Source of the DNA: an uncultured Phascolarctobacterium sp.
Lineage (GTDB): Bacteria; Bacillota; Negativicutes; Acidaminococcales; Acidaminococcaceae
Reading direction: 5' to 3'
Length of the DNA stretch: 7,406 nt
Assembly (NCBI GenBank): GCA_900551335.1
Contig: URVO01000068.1
Span: 1 to 7,406 of the forward strand
A program made the translations under genes and the position numbers. Position 1 is the first letter of the stretch. Each line of letters begins with the position of its first letter. Below, one piece after another: positions 7,286-7,406 of this stretch. The notes beneath the pieces were generated by a model. The model did no database searches and was not told where the DNA came from. It saw only the letters and a program-made list of their open reading frames with translations.

Positions 7286-7406
7286 TAAAGTAATCCTGTC
7301 GATTATTGCCGGAATTGCTATTGCCGGCGGCATCATCGCCTGGCTGATGCTGAGCGGAGACAAGCCTATAACGATTAAACCTGGTGACGGTGTCACTGCC
7401 CAGATT
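7275..7406 (+). CDS. Single-pass membrane-anchored protein, N-terminus only; possibly LptC (3' truncated by window)
   Basis: An open frame of 44 codons runs off the right edge. It starts with MKNNK, then a hydrophobic segment of about 21 residues (V6-L26, rich in I, A and G, ending WLML), followed by a polar stretch SGDKPITIKPGDGV. This predicts a signal-anchor with few positive residues inside and the bulk of the protein in the periplasm. There is no lipobox cysteine. It overlaps the end of the acyltransferase gene by 11 nt (7275-7285), and GGAGGAGG at 7255-7262 lies 12 nt upstream, rather far. LptC, the bitopic inner-membrane part of the LPS transporter, has this architecture and commonly sits next to kdsC and lpt genes. 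The name is inferred from position and topology only. A different short periplasmic or LptA-like protein is possible. Confidence 0.65.
   Translation, partial: MKNNKVILSIIAGIAIAGGIIAWLMLSGDKPITIKPGDGVTAQI

Larger units (their letters stand above)
1..7406 (+). other. Lipid A-Kdo biosynthesis and export operon (probable single transcription unit)
   Basis: Eight co-directional genes are packed with gaps of 19 nt (626-644), 14 nt (3908-3921) and 15 nt (4741-4755). The overlaps are 4 nt (3173-3176), 1 nt (5730), 1 nt (6383) and 11 nt (7275-7285). No hairpin followed by a T-run and no convincing two-hexamer promoter is seen at any junction. The main promoter is therefore expected left of the window and the terminator to the right. 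All recognised genes serve one pathway, from pentose phosphate to exported Kdo-lipid A. Confidence 0.85.

Noticed and set aside
7304..7330. Short repeated ATTGCCGG in the last gene
   Set aside because: It falls in the hydrophobic Ile/Ala/Gly segment and is explained by repeated use of the same codons for a membrane helix.
6401..7396. 331-codon open frame on the minus strand opposite the acyltransferase gene
   Set aside because: The sense strand has a full-length LpxL-family protein with catalytic motifs. The antisense product is arginine/histidine/leucine-rich with no motif and no ribosome site evident.

Overview
The window is a compact, single-strand (+) lipopolysaccharide operon fragment. 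It covers late lipid A assembly, the whole Kdo (3-deoxy-D-manno-octulosonate) supply route, and the start of LPS transport. Order: msbA (3' part) - waaA-lpxK (one fused gene) - kdsB - kdsA - kdsD - kdsC - lpxL/htrB-type acyltransferase - start of a short membrane-anchored protein, probably lptC. Every gene reads rightward. Gaps are 19, 14 and 15 nt, and the other four junctions overlap (4, 1, 1 and 11 nt), so there is no room for terminators and almost none for separate promoters. No RNA genes, mobile elements, CRISPR arrays or long non-coding stretches are visible.

How the genes work together: KdsD isomerises ribulose-5-phosphate to arabinose-5-phosphate. KdsA condenses that with phosphoenolpyruvate to Kdo-8-phosphate, KdsC removes the phosphate, and KdsB activates Kdo as CMP-Kdo. 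The LpxK half of the fusion phosphorylates the tetraacyl-disaccharide to lipid IVA, and the WaaA half transfers Kdo from CMP-Kdo onto it. The LpxL-type enzyme then adds a secondary acyl chain. MsbA flips the finished core-lipid A across the inner membrane, and the Lpt machinery, probably beginning at the right edge, would carry it to the outer membrane.

Organism: a diderm, LPS-making bacterium. The clustering of all Kdo genes with msbA, a waaA-lpxK fusion and an lpt gene, the cysteine-type (metal-dependent) KdsA, and balanced base composition with strong GGAGG-like ribosome sites suggest a Negativicutes member (diderm Firmicutes; Acidaminococcaceae/Phascolarctobacterium-like as a guess). This is inference from gene order and recalled family traits, not from a search.

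The biochemistry is conventional. I see no undescribed defence, mobile or regulatory system here. The items most worth a second look are the WaaA-LpxK fusion, an N-terminally extended KdsC preceded by an extended -10-like sequence, and the unidentified small membrane protein at the right edge.
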